From the NCBI RefSeq assembly GCF_018101125.2, contig NZ_JAELVF020000001.1, positions 4,761,264-4,825,263 on the forward strand: a stretch of DNA of 64,000 nucleotides, in the 5' to 3' direction. Both the position numbers and the translations under genes were made by a program. The notes under the pieces were generated by a model. It was not told the origin of the DNA. It was given only the letters and a program-made list of their open reading frames with translations, and made no database searches. Source of the DNA: Streptomyces tardus (GTDB lineage Bacteria > Actinomycetota > Actinomycetes > Streptomycetales > Streptomycetaceae). This document shows positions 42,968 to 51,910 of this stretch, one piece after another; position 1 is the stretch's first letter, and every line of letters starts with the position of its first letter.

Positions 42968-42994
42968 GGGGCCCCGATCCGCGATCGGGGCCCC
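42968..42994. terminator. Bidirectional terminator between relA and the DUF349 gene
   Basis: A perfect 12-bp stem GGGGCCCCGATC/GATCGGGGCCCC with loop CGC between convergent genes. Confidence 0.9.
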
Positions 42995-43018
42995 ACACAC
43001 GCCCGGAGTACGGGGAGT

Positions 43019-44248
43019 TCAGCCGCCGAACTCCTCCAGGCCCTTCAGCGCCTGGTCCAGCAGTGCCTGGCGGCCCGCCAGCTCGCGCTCCAGCTTCTCC
43101 GCCTTGGCGGTGTTGCCGGCGGCGCGCGCCTTCTCGATCTGGCCGCGCAACTTGTCGACCGCGTCCTGGAGTTGACCGGTCAGACCCGCGGCGCGCGCCC
43201 GCGCCTCCGGGTTCGTGCGCCGCCACTCGGCTTCCTCGGCCTCGGTGATGGCGCGCTCGACGGTGTGCATCCGTCCCTCGACGCCGGCCTTGGCGTCCCG
43301 GGGCACGTGCCCGATGGCGTCCCAGCGCTCGTTGACCAGACGGAACGCGTTGCGGGCAGCCTTGAGGTCGGTGACCGGAAGCAGCTTCTCGGCCTCGGCC
43401 GCCAGCTCCTCCTTGCGGGTCAGGTTCTCCCGCTGCTCGGCGTCCCGCTCGGCGAACACCTCGCTCCGCGCCTGGAAGAAGACGTCCTGGGCGCCGCGGA
43501 AGCGCTGCCACAGGTCCTCTTCGTGCTCGCGCTGAGCCCGTCCGGCCGCCTTCCACTCCTGCATCAGCTCGCGGTACTTGGCCGAGGTCGGGCCCCAGTC
43601 GCGCGAGCCGGTGAGCGCCTCGGCGTCGGCGACCAGCTTCTCCTTGCGCTTCCTGACCTGCTCGCGCTCGCTGTCCAGCGCTGCGAAGTGCCCCTTGCGC
43701 CGCTTGGAGAAGGCCGACCTCGCGTGCGAGAAGCGCTGCCACAGCTCGTCGTCGCTCTTGCGGTCCAGCCGGGGCAGACCCTTCCAGATGTCGACCAGCG
43801 CCCGCAGCCGCTCACCGGCCACCCGCCACTGCTCGCTGACGGCCAACTGCTCCGCCTCCGCGACGAGTTCCTCCTTGCGCTGCTTGGCCTCCTCGGACTG
43901 CTTGGCCTTCGCGACCCTGCGCTCCGCCCGGCGCGACTCGATCGTCTCCGTCAGCTTGTCCAGGCGCTGACGCAGCGCCTGGAGGTCGCCGACGGCGTGA
44001 TGGGCGTCCACCTGCTCGCGGACGTGCGAGACGGCCGTCTCCGCGTCCTTGGCGGACAGGTCGGTCGTCTTCACACGCCGTTCCAGGAGGTCGATCTCCA
44101 CGACCAAACCCTCGTACTTGCGCGTGAAGTAGGCGAGGGCCTCGTCCGGAGAGCCGGCTTGCCACGACCCGACCACCTTCTCGCCGTCGGCCGTCCTCAC
44201 GTATACGGTCCCCGTCTCGTCGACGCGGCCCCACGGGTCGCTGCTCAC
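43019..44248 (-). CDS. DUF349 domain-containing protein
   Basis: 409 residues, mostly charged alpha helix. Several DUF349 repeats are visible, each with a W-K-G or W-x-x-F signature (VDIWKGLPR, LWQRFSHARSAF, MQEWKAAGRA, LWQRFRGAQDVFF, NERWDAIGHVPR). The C-terminus is coiled coil. GGAGGAGG precedes the GTG. The function is unknown; the location near relA is a conserved neighbourhood. Confidence 0.87.
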   Translation of the reverse strand: MSSDPWGRVDETGTVYVRTADGEKVVGSWQAGSPDEALAYFTRKYEGLVVEIDLLERRVKTTDLSAKDAETAVSHVREQVDAHHAVGDLQALRQRLDKLTETIESRRAERRVAKAKQSEEAKQRKEELVAEAEQLAVSEQWRVAGERLRALVDIWKGLPRLDRKSDDELWQRFSHARSAFSKRRKGHFAALDSEREQVRKRKEKLVADAEALTGSRDWGPTSAKYRELMQEWKAAGRAQREHEEDLWQRFRGAQDVFFQARSEVFAERDAEQRENLTRKEELAAEAEKLLPVTDLKAARNAFRLVNERWDAIGHVPRDAKAGVEGRMHTVERAITEAEEAEWRRTNPEARARAAGLTGQLQDAVDKLRGQIEKARAAGNTAKAEKLERELAGRQALLDQALKGLEEFGG

Positions 44249-44449
44249 AGCGCCTCCTCCACATGACGCCGGCGGGCCCCAAGACCCCCGGCATCGTCCA
44301 CAGTTGTCGTCCGGCAGAGCGGCGCGCCCGCCGAGACGGGCCGGCCGCACCCTGCGCAACGCCCAACATAGGCGAAGCGCGAAGGGCTGTCCGCACAGCG
44401 CGCGAGCCGACTGCCGGTGCCCGGCCCGGCTCGGCCGCCGTGCGGACGG

Positions 44450-45295
44450 TCAGTCCGCGCTGACCGTCGCCTTGTTGATCACCACGGTGGCGTTCGGCGA
44501 GGTCGCGCTGATCTCCTCGTTGTCGTAGGAACCAGCCTCTGCGATCTTCCGCAGTACGTCCATCCCCTTCCCGCCCTTGCCGATGGTGCCGAACGGCGTG
44601 TAGTCGGGCGGCAGCGGGCTGTCCTCGTACACCAGGAAGAACTGGCTTCCGCCGGTGTCGCGCCCCTCGTCCTGCTGGGCGTTGTAGGTGTTGGCCATCG
44701 CGACGGTGCCCGCCGGGTACACGTCGTCCTGCACTTCGGGGGCGTCGAGGTTCTCGTCCGGGATGGTGTAGCCGGGGCCGCCCTGGCCGGTGCCGGTCGG
44801 ATCGCCGCACTGGAGCACATGGATGCCCTGGTCGACCAGCCGGTGGCAGCGGGTGTGGTCGAAGTACCCTTCGCCGGCGAGGAAGTTGAAGGAGTTGACC
44901 GTGCGGGGCGCTTTCTCGGCGTCCAGGGTCAGCTCGATGTCGCCGCAGGTCGTCGCCAGCTTCATCCGGTACGAGGCGTCCTCGTCGACCGTGGCCTTGG
45001 GCTCCTTGTCCCACTGCTTGCCGTTCGGCTCGCCGCCCGCGGGCTTCTCACAGGGGTCCTTCGCCTCGCGCTCCTCGCCGCCGTCCCCGGTGGCTGCCGG
45101 GTCCGCCGGGTCGGAGGTGCCGGTGAACGCGGAGACCCCGGCCCAGACGACCGAACCGGCCAGCACCATCGCCAGGACCGCCGCGACCGAGGCGTTGCGG
45201 ACCTTCCGTCGGCGCTGGGCGGTCCGCTCCTTCTCCAGTCTCCGCTGCCGCTTCTCCCGCGCCAGCTGCTTCCGCCGTTGCTCACCGCTGACCAC
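44450..45295 (-). CDS. Membrane-anchored cyclophilin-type peptidyl-prolyl isomerase
   Basis: 281 residues. A highly basic N-terminus (QLAREKRQRRLEKERTAQRRRK) precedes one transmembrane helix (about 36-56), an acidic linker and an outward cyclophilin domain (about 108-281: VNSFNFLAGEGYFDHTRCHRL, GSQFFLVYEDSPLPPDYTPFGTI). The canonical F-x-x-Q of cyclophilin is partly changed, so activity may differ. A 9-bp inverted repeat GACGGTCAG/CTGACCGTC (44445-44468) spans the stop codon and may serve as terminator. Confidence 0.9.
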   Translation of the reverse strand: MVSGEQRRKQLAREKRQRRLEKERTAQRRRKVRNASVAAVLAMVLAGSVVWAGVSAFTGTSDPADPAATGDGGEEREAKDPCEKPAGGEPNGKQWDKEPKATVDEDASYRMKLATTCGDIELTLDAEKAPRTVNSFNFLAGEGYFDHTRCHRLVDQGIHVLQCGDPTGTGQGGPGYTIPDENLDAPEVQDDVYPAGTVAMANTYNAQQDEGRDTGGSQFFLVYEDSPLPPDYTPFGTIGKGGKGMDVLRKIAEAGSYDNEEISATSPNATVVINKATVSAD

Positions 45296-45404
45296 GAGAT
45301 GACTCCTTCGAACTCCGAACGCCCCGCGGGGCGTCCACGCAAAATCGGGAACAGCCTGGACGGGCCGGGAGTGAACTGGTTCGCACCGGCACCGCCGCCG
45401 CCGG

Positions 45405-45410
45405 TAAGCT
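45405..45410 (+). promoter_or_regulatory. Candidate -10 box for the hydrolase-hisS unit
   Basis: TAAGCT, 42 bp before the GTG of the metallo-hydrolase gene. Confidence 0.35.
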
Positions 45411-45452
45411 CGCGGTCACCGCGAATCTCTGCCGGACGACTGAAGGACGAAC

Positions 45453-46163
45453 GTGCTCATTGCCGGGTTCCCAGCAGGCTCCTGGGGGACCAATTGTTAT
45501 CTTCTCGCCCCGGCGGCCGGTGAGGAGTGCGTCATCGTCGATCCGGGCCACCAGGCAGCCGCGGGCGTCGAGGAGGCTGTCGCCAAGCACCGGCTGAAGC
45601 CGGTGGCGGTGATCCTCACCCACGGCCACATCGACCATGTCGCCTCCGTCGTGCCCGTCTGCGGAAGCCACGACACCCCGGCCTGGATCCACCCCGCCGA
45701 CCGCTACATGATGAGCGAGCCCGAGAAGGCGCTGGGCCGCAGCTTCGGCGATCGGCTGCTCGGCGAACTCACCGTCGGAGAGCCGGACGAGGTCAACGAG
45801 TTGACCGACGGCGCCGTGCTGGAGCTGGCAGGGATGGAGCTGACCGTCACCCACGCACCCGGCCATACCAAGGGGTCGGTGACCTACGGTCTCCCCGAGC
45901 AGGCGGACATCCCGCCGATCATGTTCGCGGGCGACTTCCTGTTCGCCGGCTCCATCGGACGCACCGACCTGCCCGGCGGCGACCACGAGGAGATGCTGGC
46001 GTCCCTCTCCCGCGTCTGTCTCCCCCTGGACGACGAGACGGTCGTCCTGTCCGGGCACGGTCCCCAGACCACCATCGGCCGTGAGCGCGCCACCAACCCC
46101 TTCCTTCGGGAGTTGGCCGCCGGAGGCGAGGACCTGCCGTCCGCGCCTCGACGAGGAATGTGA
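45453..46163 (+). CDS. Metallo-beta-lactamase fold hydrolase (glyoxalase II-like)
   Basis: 236 residues. Metal ligands are H57-x-H59-x-D61-H62 (THGHIDH), H136 region (THAPGHTKGSV), D in FAGDFLFAGSIGRTD, and a final H in LSGHGPQTT. The small size and lack of the long C-terminal domain fit a generic thioester hydrolase or persulfide-type enzyme. It overlaps the following gene region and is probably cotranscribed with hisS. Confidence 0.9.
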   Translation: MLIAGFPAGSWGTNCYLLAPAAGEECVIVDPGHQAAAGVEEAVAKHRLKPVAVILTHGHIDHVASVVPVCGSHDTPAWIHPADRYMMSEPEKALGRSFGDRLLGELTVGEPDEVNELTDGAVLELAGMELTVTHAPGHTKGSVTYGLPEQADIPPIMFAGDFLFAGSIGRTDLPGGDHEEMLASLSRVCLPLDDETVVLSGHGPQTTIGRERATNPFLRELAAGGEDLPSAPRRGM

Positions 46164-46174
46164 CGAGACCTTCC

Positions 46175-47434
46175 GTGAACACCTTCTCCGCCCCCAAGGG
46201 CACCTACGATCTGCTGCCGCCGCAGTCCGCCGATTTCCTCGCGGTGCGGGAGGCGATCTCCGCACCGCTGCGCCGGGCCGGTTACGGCTACGTCGAGACA
46301 CCCGGTTTCGAGCAGGTGGAGCTGTTCGCCCGAGGCGTGGGCGAGTCCACCGACATCGTGACCAAGGAGATGTACACCCTCACCACCAGGGGCGGCGACG
46401 AGCTCGCGCTGCGGCCCGAGGGGACCGCCTCCGTGCTGCGCGCCGCGCTCCAGGGGAGCCTGCACCGCGGAGCCCTGCCGGTGAAGCTGTGGTACTCCGG
46501 CTCCTACTACCGCTACGAGCGCCCGCAGGCCGGGCGGTACCGGCACTTCTCACAGGTCGGAGCGGAGGCGCTGGGAGCCGAGGACCCGGCGCTGGACGCC
46601 GAGTTGATCGTTCTGGCCGCCGACGCGTACCGCACGCTCGGCCTGCGCGAGTTCACGCTGCTGCTGAACTCCCTGGGCGACCGCGAGTGCCGTCCGGTCT
46701 ACCGTGCGGCCCTCCAGGACTTCCTGCGCAACCTCGACCTGGACGAGGAGACCCGAGCCCGGATCGAGATCAACCCGCTGCGGGTGCTGGACGACAAGCG
46801 CGAGAGCGTCCAACTCCAGTTGGCCGACGCGCCGTTGATCCGCGACCACCTCTGCGAGGGCTGCAAGAGCTACCACGAGCAGGTGCGCGAGCTGCTGACG
46901 GCGGCCGGTGTGGAGTACCGGGACGACCCGCGGCTGGTGCGCGGTCTGGACTACTACACCCGTACGACCTTCGAGTTCGTCCACGGCGGGCTGGGCTCGC
47001 AGTCCGCCATCGGCGGCGGCGGCCGGTACGACGGCCTGGCCGAGATGATCGGCGGTCCCGCCCTGCCCTCGGTCGGCTGGGCGCTGGGGGTCGACCGGAC
47101 GGTGCTCGCGCTGCGTGCCGAGGGCGTGGAGCTGCCGGCCGGCGAGACCACCGAGGTGTACGCGGTGCCGCTCGGCGAGGAGGCCAGGCGGTCGCTGTTC
47201 TCGGTGGTCACCGAGCTGCGCCGCGCCGGCGTGGCGGCCGACTTCGCGTACGGCGGCAAGGGCATGAAGAACGCCATGAAGTCGGCGAACCGCTCCGGCG
47301 CCCGCTACGCGCTCGTTCTCGGTGAGCGCGACCTCGCCGAGAACGTCGTACAGCTCAAGGACCTGGAGAGCGGCGAGCAGACTGCCGTCGCCCTCGATTC
47401 CGCAGTCGGTCAGGTGCTGACGAAACTCCGTTGA
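46175..47434 (+). CDS. hisS: Histidyl-tRNA synthetase
   Basis: A 419-residue class II synthetase charging tRNA-His. It starts NTFSAPKGTYDLLPP; motif 2 (SGSYYRYERPQAGRYRHFSQ), the histidine-A loop (VRGLDYYTRTTFEF) and motif 3 (GWALGVDRTVLAL) are complete, with a C-terminal anticodon domain. The GTG at 46175 gives the family N-terminus; a GTG at 46160 overlaps the previous stop but has poor ribosome-site spacing. Confidence 0.96.
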   Translation: MNTFSAPKGTYDLLPPQSADFLAVREAISAPLRRAGYGYVETPGFEQVELFARGVGESTDIVTKEMYTLTTRGGDELALRPEGTASVLRAALQGSLHRGALPVKLWYSGSYYRYERPQAGRYRHFSQVGAEALGAEDPALDAELIVLAADAYRTLGLREFTLLLNSLGDRECRPVYRAALQDFLRNLDLDEETRARIEINPLRVLDDKRESVQLQLADAPLIRDHLCEGCKSYHEQVRELLTAAGVEYRDDPRLVRGLDYYTRTTFEFVHGGLGSQSAIGGGGRYDGLAEMIGGPALPSVGWALGVDRTVLALRAEGVELPAGETTEVYAVPLGEEARRSLFSVVTELRRAGVAADFAYGGKGMKNAMKSANRSGARYALVLGERDLAENVVQLKDLESGEQTAVALDSAVGQVLTKLR

Positions 47435-47495
47435 TGTCGTGGTCGTTGAGGCACAATGAGCGCCACACACGACCACCTGACGGGATGACGACGCC

Positions 47496-48146
47496 ATGAC
47501 CACCACGGCACCCTCCGAGAGCTCTGCGGGCAGCAGCCTGGACGACGGTTCGGGGGGTGCCGTTCCGGCGACCAGGCCCTTCGCCTGGCTCCTGATCATC
47601 ACGGCCGCGGCAGGGCTCCTCTCCGCCTGGATGATCACGCTGGACAAGTTCCGGCTGATGCAGGCCGAGTTGGTGGGCGAGGTCCACACCCCCGGTTGCA
47701 GCCTCAACCCCATCGTCGCCTGCAAGGGCGTGATGGAGAGCGACCAGGCGGAGGCCTTCGGGTTCCCCAACCCGATGCTCGGCATGGTGACGTTCGCGGT
47801 CGTCGTCGCCATCGGGGTCGGTGTGCTGGCGGGTGCCCGGTATCGGCGATGGTTCTGGCTCGGCCTGCAGGCCGGCACCCTCTTCGGTGTCGTCTTCTGC
47901 ACCTGGCTGATGTACCAGTCGCTGTACGAGATCGGCCTGCTCTGCCTGTGGTGCACGCTGACCTGGGTCGCGACCCTCTTCATGTTCTGGTTCACCCTCG
48001 CCCACAACCTCAGGCACCGGTTCATCCCGGCCCCGGAGAGCGTGCGCAGCATCGTGCTGGAGTTCCCGTGGATGCTGCCCGTACTGCACACCGGGATCAT
48101 CGGCCTGCTGATCCTCACCAACTGGTGGGACTTCTGGACCAGCTGA
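47496..48146 (+). CDS. Vitamin K epoxide reductase (VKOR) family membrane protein
   Basis: 216 residues, four or five transmembrane helices. It has the redox pair C150-L-W-C153 and the loop cysteines C68 and C76 (PGCSLNPIVAC), so all four VKOR cysteines are present. Bacterial VKORs reoxidise DsbA-like enzymes outside the membrane by passing electrons to menaquinone. No thioredoxin domain is fused. The only DsbA-like gene in the window (18.4 kb) is far away and lacks a signal peptide, so the partner is elsewhere. Confidence 0.92.
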   Translation: MTTTAPSESSAGSSLDDGSGGAVPATRPFAWLLIITAAAGLLSAWMITLDKFRLMQAELVGEVHTPGCSLNPIVACKGVMESDQAEAFGFPNPMLGMVTFAVVVAIGVGVLAGARYRRWFWLGLQAGTLFGVVFCTWLMYQSLYEIGLLCLWCTLTWVATLFMFWFTLAHNLRHRFIPAPESVRSIVLEFPWMLPVLHTGIIGLLILTNWWDFWTS

Positions 48147-48234
48147 CCGGACCCGACCCCGACCCCAGCCCCCAGCCCCCGGTCGCGGTCGCGGTCCCGG
48201 TCGCGGACGGTGCGGGGCAAGGGGCGTCCCGCAC

Positions 48235-48256
48235 TGTCAGTGGGGTGACTTAGGGT
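48235..48256 (+). promoter_or_regulatory. RecA-independent DNA-damage (PafBC-type) promoter of rarA
   Basis: TGTCAGTG (48235-48242), eight-base spacer, TAGGGT (48251-48256): an exact fit to TGTCRgtg-N8-TAnnnT. Seven bases separate the -10 from GTG 48264, so the mRNA is likely leaderless. Confidence 0.85.
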
Positions 48257-48263
48257 CGTGGAC

Positions 48264-49631
48264 GTGGAGCCCGACCTGTTCACCGCCGCCGCCGAGGAGC
48301 GCCAGGAGCGCGACCCCTCCTCGAGCCCGCTCGCCGTCCGTATGCGCCCGCGAGTGCTGGACGAGGTGGTGGGTCAGCGGCATCTGCTGCGTCCCGGGTC
48401 ACCGCTGCGCCGCCTGGTGGGGGAGGGCGGGGCGGGTCCGGCCGGCTCGTCGTCGGTGCTGCTCTGGGGGCCTCCGGGCACCGGGAAGACGACGCTTGCG
48501 CACGTCGTGAGCAAGGCGACCGACAAGCGCTTCGTCGAGCTGTCGGCGATCACCGCGGGCGTCAAGGAGGTCCGTGCGGTCATCGAGGGCGCCCGCCGCT
48601 CCTCGGGTGCGTACAGCAAGGACACCGTCCTCTTCCTCGACGAGATCCACCGTTTCAGCAAGGCCCAGCAGGACTCGCTGCTGCCCGCCGTGGAGAACCG
48701 CTGGGTCACGCTGATCGCGGCGACCACGGAGAACCCCTACTTCTCGATCATCTCCCCGCTGCTCTCGCGCTCGTTGCTGCTGACCCTGGAGCCGCTGACC
48801 GACGAGGACCTGCGGGCGCTGCTGCGCCGCGCAGTGTCCGAGGAGCGCGGGCTCGGCGCGGCCGTCGGCCTGCCGAAGGACACGGAGGACCACCTGCTGC
48901 GCATCGCCGGGGGCGACGCCCGCCGCGCGCTGACCGCGCTGGAGGCCGGGGCCGGATCGGCGCTGGCCAAGGGCGAGAGCGAGATCTCGCTGGCGACCCT
49001 CGAGGAGGCCGTCGACCGGGCGGCGGTCAAGTACGACCGGGACGGCGACCAGCACTACGACGTCACCAGCGCCCTGATCAAGTCGATCCGTGGCTCGGAC
49101 GCGGACGCGGCGATGCACTATCTGGCCCGCATGGTCGAGGCGGGCGAGGATCCGCGCTTCATCGCCAGACGGCTGATGATCTCCGCCAGCGAGGACATCG
49201 GCCTGGCCGATCCCACCGCTCTCCAGACGGCTGTCTCCGCGGCCCAGGCGGTGGCCATGGTCGGCTTCCCGGAGGCACGCATCATCCTGGCGCAGGCCAC
49301 CCTGGCGCTGGCGCTCGCACCGAAGTCCAACGCCGCGATCAAGGCGATCGACGCCGCGCTCACGGATGTGCGCGCGGGGCTGGCCGGCGCGGTCCCGTCC
49401 CATCTGCGGGACTCCCACTACAAGGGCGCCCAGAAGCTCGGTCACGGCGAGGGCTATCAGTACCCGCACGACGTACCGGGCGGGATCGCCGCCCAGCGGT
49501 ACGCCCCGACCGAGGTGCACGGCCGCCGCTACTACGAGCCCACGCGGTACGGCGCCGAGGCGCGTTACGCCGAGGTCGCCGAGCGGGTCAGAGCCAGACT
49601 GCGGGGCGAGGGCGGCGAGAGCGCCGGCTGA
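48264..49631 (+). CDS. rarA: Replication-associated recombination protein RarA (MgsA)
   Basis: A 455-residue AAA+ ATPase acting at stalled or damaged replication forks. Walker A GPPGTGKT is at 69-76, Walker B LFLDEIHRFSKAQQD, sensor AATTENPYFSI, then the MgsA C-terminal tetramerisation part (YHYKGAQKLGHG-like HYKGAQKLGHGEGYQYPHD). I chose GTG 48264, seven bases after the -10 and giving MEPDLF; GTG 48258 would add two residues. It faces the DUF2470 gene convergently. Confidence 0.94.
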   Translation: MEPDLFTAAAEERQERDPSSSPLAVRMRPRVLDEVVGQRHLLRPGSPLRRLVGEGGAGPAGSSSVLLWGPPGTGKTTLAHVVSKATDKRFVELSAITAGVKEVRAVIEGARRSSGAYSKDTVLFLDEIHRFSKAQQDSLLPAVENRWVTLIAATTENPYFSIISPLLSRSLLLTLEPLTDEDLRALLRRAVSEERGLGAAVGLPKDTEDHLLRIAGGDARRALTALEAGAGSALAKGESEISLATLEEAVDRAAVKYDRDGDQHYDVTSALIKSIRGSDADAAMHYLARMVEAGEDPRFIARRLMISASEDIGLADPTALQTAVSAAQAVAMVGFPEARIILAQATLALALAPKSNAAIKAIDAALTDVRAGLAGAVPSHLRDSHYKGAQKLGHGEGYQYPHDVPGGIAAQRYAPTEVHGRRYYEPTRYGAEARYAEVAERVRARLRGEGGESAG

Positions 49632-49680
49632 CTCCGCGCGGCTCCGTGGCGACCGGGGCGTCCGTTCCTCCCCGGCCCGG

Positions 49681-50532
49681 TCAGTGCGCGGCTTCGAAGA
49701 GCCGGTGCATCTCCCGCCGCAGCCCGCTCACGTCGCGCACCGGCTCGGGGAACTCGAAACGCACGTCGAAGCCGTCGTACGGCCCGCAGAAGCGCACCCG
49801 CATCCCGTAGCGGTCGAGTGCGAGCGGCACCGCTCGTCTGCGGTCGACCAGGCGCAGGGCGTCCTCACCGAGCAGGTGCTGGAGCCGCTCGACCTGGTCC
49901 GGGTGGGCCGTGGCCAGGTGCTGGAGCAGCTCGGCCTCGTGGCGGCAGAGCGGATCGGCCTCGGCGGCGAGGAAGTCCTCGGGCTCGATGTGCTTCTCGC
50001 CCCACAGGTCGTCCACGTACGCCTCGCCGACCTCCAGCCTGAGCACCGTCCAGCGTCGGCTGTGCGCCGAGGGGCCGGTGGGATCGTGTGCGGCGAGCAG
50101 TTTCGCGGCCTCGTCCAGGGCGGGACCGCGCACAGCGGTGAGCCAGCCGGCGACCCGGGCCCGACCGCGGATCCGGTGGGGTACGGAGACGGGTGCCACA
50201 TCGGTGATCTCCATCACCGCGGTGGCCTCGTCGTCCTGGGCGTGTGCGACGGCCCTGGCTGCGGGGGAGTCCGCGGGGACCAGTAGGATGACGTCTCCAT
50301 CGGTGTTCACGGCGCGCGATTCCGGTACTCCCGAGCCCAGTTCGTCGGGCTCGATTCCCGGAATGCTCAGTGCTGCGGATACCCTGGACTCAACGAGGGT
50401 GCGCACCCGCTCGGCGGCCGACGGCTGCCGGAGGTCTTCCATGGGACGCGGCTGCCCCTCCCCCTGCTTGAGGTGGGGGGACGCCTGGTCATCGTGAACG
50501 GTTCCGGGCAGGGGGTTCCCAGGACGAAACAT
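49681..50532 (-). CDS. DUF2470 protein, HugZ/split-barrel-like, probably iron-regulated
   Basis: 283 residues. The C-terminal DUF2470 domain (about 200-283: ELLQHLATAHPDQVERLQ, LALDRYGMRVRF) is the domain found at the end of HugZ-type heme-degrading proteins. The N-terminal part (about 50-180: DGDVILLVPADSPAARAV, VPHRIRGRARVAGWL) looks like a diverged flavin/heme split barrel. GAGGAG six bases ahead supports the ATG. An iron box (50547-50565) lies 15 bp upstream. Inference: a heme or iron utilisation protein repressed when iron is plentiful. Activity is unproven. Confidence 0.82.
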   Translation of the reverse strand: MFRPGNPLPGTVHDDQASPHLKQGEGQPRPMEDLRQPSAAERVRTLVESRVSAALSIPGIEPDELGSGVPESRAVNTDGDVILLVPADSPAARAVAHAQDDEATAVMEITDVAPVSVPHRIRGRARVAGWLTAVRGPALDEAAKLLAAHDPTGPSAHSRRWTVLRLEVGEAYVDDLWGEKHIEPEDFLAAEADPLCRHEAELLQHLATAHPDQVERLQHLLGEDALRLVDRRRAVPLALDRYGMRVRFCGPYDGFDVRFEFPEPVRDVSGLRREMHRLFEAAH

Positions 50533-50546
50533 GCGTTCTCCTCTAC

Positions 50547-50565
50547 TAAGGTAAGCCTCACCTAA
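50547..50565. promoter_or_regulatory. Iron box (DmdR1/IdeR operator)
   Basis: TAAGGTAAGCCTCACCTAA matches the iron-box consensus TTAGGTTAGGCTCACCTAA at 16 of 19 positions, and equally well on the other strand. It lies between the DUF2470 start (50532, minus) and rpsD (50588, plus). Confidence 0.85.
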
Positions 50566-50587
50566 CTTACACGGAGGACTGTTCAAC

Positions 50588-51199
50588 GTGAACCAGTCGC
50601 GTCCCAAGGTCAAGAAGTCGCGTGCACTCGGCATCGCGCTGACCCCGAAGGCCGTCAAGTACTTCGAGCAGCGCCCGTACCCGCCGGGCGAGCACGGTCG
50701 TGGCCGCAAGCAGAACAGTGACTACAAGGTCCGTCTGCTGGAGAAGCAGCGTCTGCGCGCGCAGTACGACATCAGCGAGCGCCAGATGGTGCGTGCCTAC
50801 GACCGCGCTCGGAAGGTCGATGGCAAGACGGGCGAGGCCCTGATCATCGAGCTTGAGCGCCGTCTGGACGCGCTCGTCCTGCGGTCCGGCCTGGCCCGCA
50901 CGATCTACCAGGCCCGCCAGATGGTGGTCCACGGCCACATCGCGGTGAACACCCGCAAGGTCGACAAGCCGTCCTTCCGCGTCCGTCCGGACGACGTCGT
51001 GTCGGTGCGCGAGCGCAGCCGCGCCAAGCACCCGTTCCTGGTCGCCCGTGAGGGTGGCTACGCGGGCGAGGGCGAGACCCCGCGCTACCTGGAGGTCAAC
51101 CTCCAGGCGCTGGCGTTCCGCATGGACCGGGACCCCAACCGCAAGGAGATCCCGGTCATCTGCGACGAGCAGCTCGTCGTCGAGTACTACGCCCGCTGA
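50588..51199 (+). CDS. rpsD: 30S ribosomal protein S4
   Basis: A 203-residue primary assembly protein of the small subunit, also an mRNA-binding autoregulator in other bacteria. The N-terminus NQSRPKVKKSRALGIAL and S4 domain (RLDALVLRSGLARTIYQARQMVVHGHI) are clear. It lacks the zinc cysteines of the C+ type, so it is the zinc-independent form. GGAGG ten bases before the GTG. It is standalone, not in an alpha operon. Its promoter region overlaps the iron box. Confidence 0.97.
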   Translation: MNQSRPKVKKSRALGIALTPKAVKYFEQRPYPPGEHGRGRKQNSDYKVRLLEKQRLRAQYDISERQMVRAYDRARKVDGKTGEALIIELERRLDALVLRSGLARTIYQARQMVVHGHIAVNTRKVDKPSFRVRPDDVVSVRERSRAKHPFLVAREGGYAGEGETPRYLEVNLQALAFRMDRDPNRKEIPVICDEQLVVEYYAR

Positions 51200-51236
51200 T
51201 CATCCGGGACGGGTTCCGCCCGCCCCGTGATCGGTG

Positions 51237-51276
51237 ACGCCCTCCGCCCGTCGGCTCCGGCCGCGGCGGAGGGCGT
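51237..51276 (+). terminator. Terminator after rpsD
   Basis: A 12-bp perfect stem ACGCCCTCCGCC/GGCGGAGGGCGT with a 16-nt loop, 37 bp after the stop. Confidence 0.85.
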
Positions 51277-51464
51277 TCGCGTTCCCCGGGTCGGGCCCGG
51301 TCGGGGCCCGGGTCGGGTCCCAACTCCCCGGGCGCGGCCCGACTTCCGGGCCGCGGCTCATCCGGTCCGTCGCTGTCCCCGCCGCGCGATAGGGTCGTGC
51401 CCTGCCGCGCGTACCCGGCCCGGGGAGGCGGTCGAACCCATACCGACCAAGGAAGCGGTGCAGC

Positions 51465-51905
51465 GTGTCCGGTGGAGAGGTGGCCGGCATCCTCGTGGCT
51501 GTCTTCTGGGCGATCCTCGTGTCGTTCCTCGCCGTCGCACTGGTGAGGCTCGCGCAGACGCTCAGAGCGGCGACCAAGCTGGTGGCGGACGTCACCGAGA
51601 AGGCCGTTCCGCTGCTGGGAGAGGCGTCGCAGACGGTGCGCAGCGCCCAGACGCAGTTGGAGAAGGTGGACGCCATCGCCACCGACGTCCAAGAGGTCAC
51701 CTCCAACGCCTCCGCGCTCTCCTCCACCGTCTCCACGACCTTCGGCGGCCCGCTGGTGAAGGTCGCCGCCTTCGGCTACGGCGTGCGCCGGGCCCTGGGC
51801 GCGCGCAGGACCGAGCCGCAGAAGCGGCGCCGAGTGACCGTAGTGCCGGGCGCCGCCGTGCCGTTCGCCAGAGGCGGTCGGCGGCGGCGCGGTGGAAAGG
51901 ACTGA
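51465..51905 (+). CDS. DUF948 domain-containing membrane protein
   Basis: 146 residues. One N-terminal transmembrane helix (about 6-28), a helical DUF948-like region (LRAATKLVADVTEKAVPLL, QTVRSAQTQLEKVDAIATDV) and a basic tail. GGAAGCGG upstream of the GTG is a usable ribosome site. It is first of a unit with the next small protein and alaS; the function is unknown. Confidence 0.85.
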   Translation: MSGGEVAGILVAVFWAILVSFLAVALVRLAQTLRAATKLVADVTEKAVPLLGEASQTVRSAQTQLEKVDAIATDVQEVTSNASALSSTVSTTFGGPLVKVAAFGYGVRRALGARRTEPQKRRRVTVVPGAAVPFARGGRRRRGGKD

Positions 51906-51910
51906 CAGCG

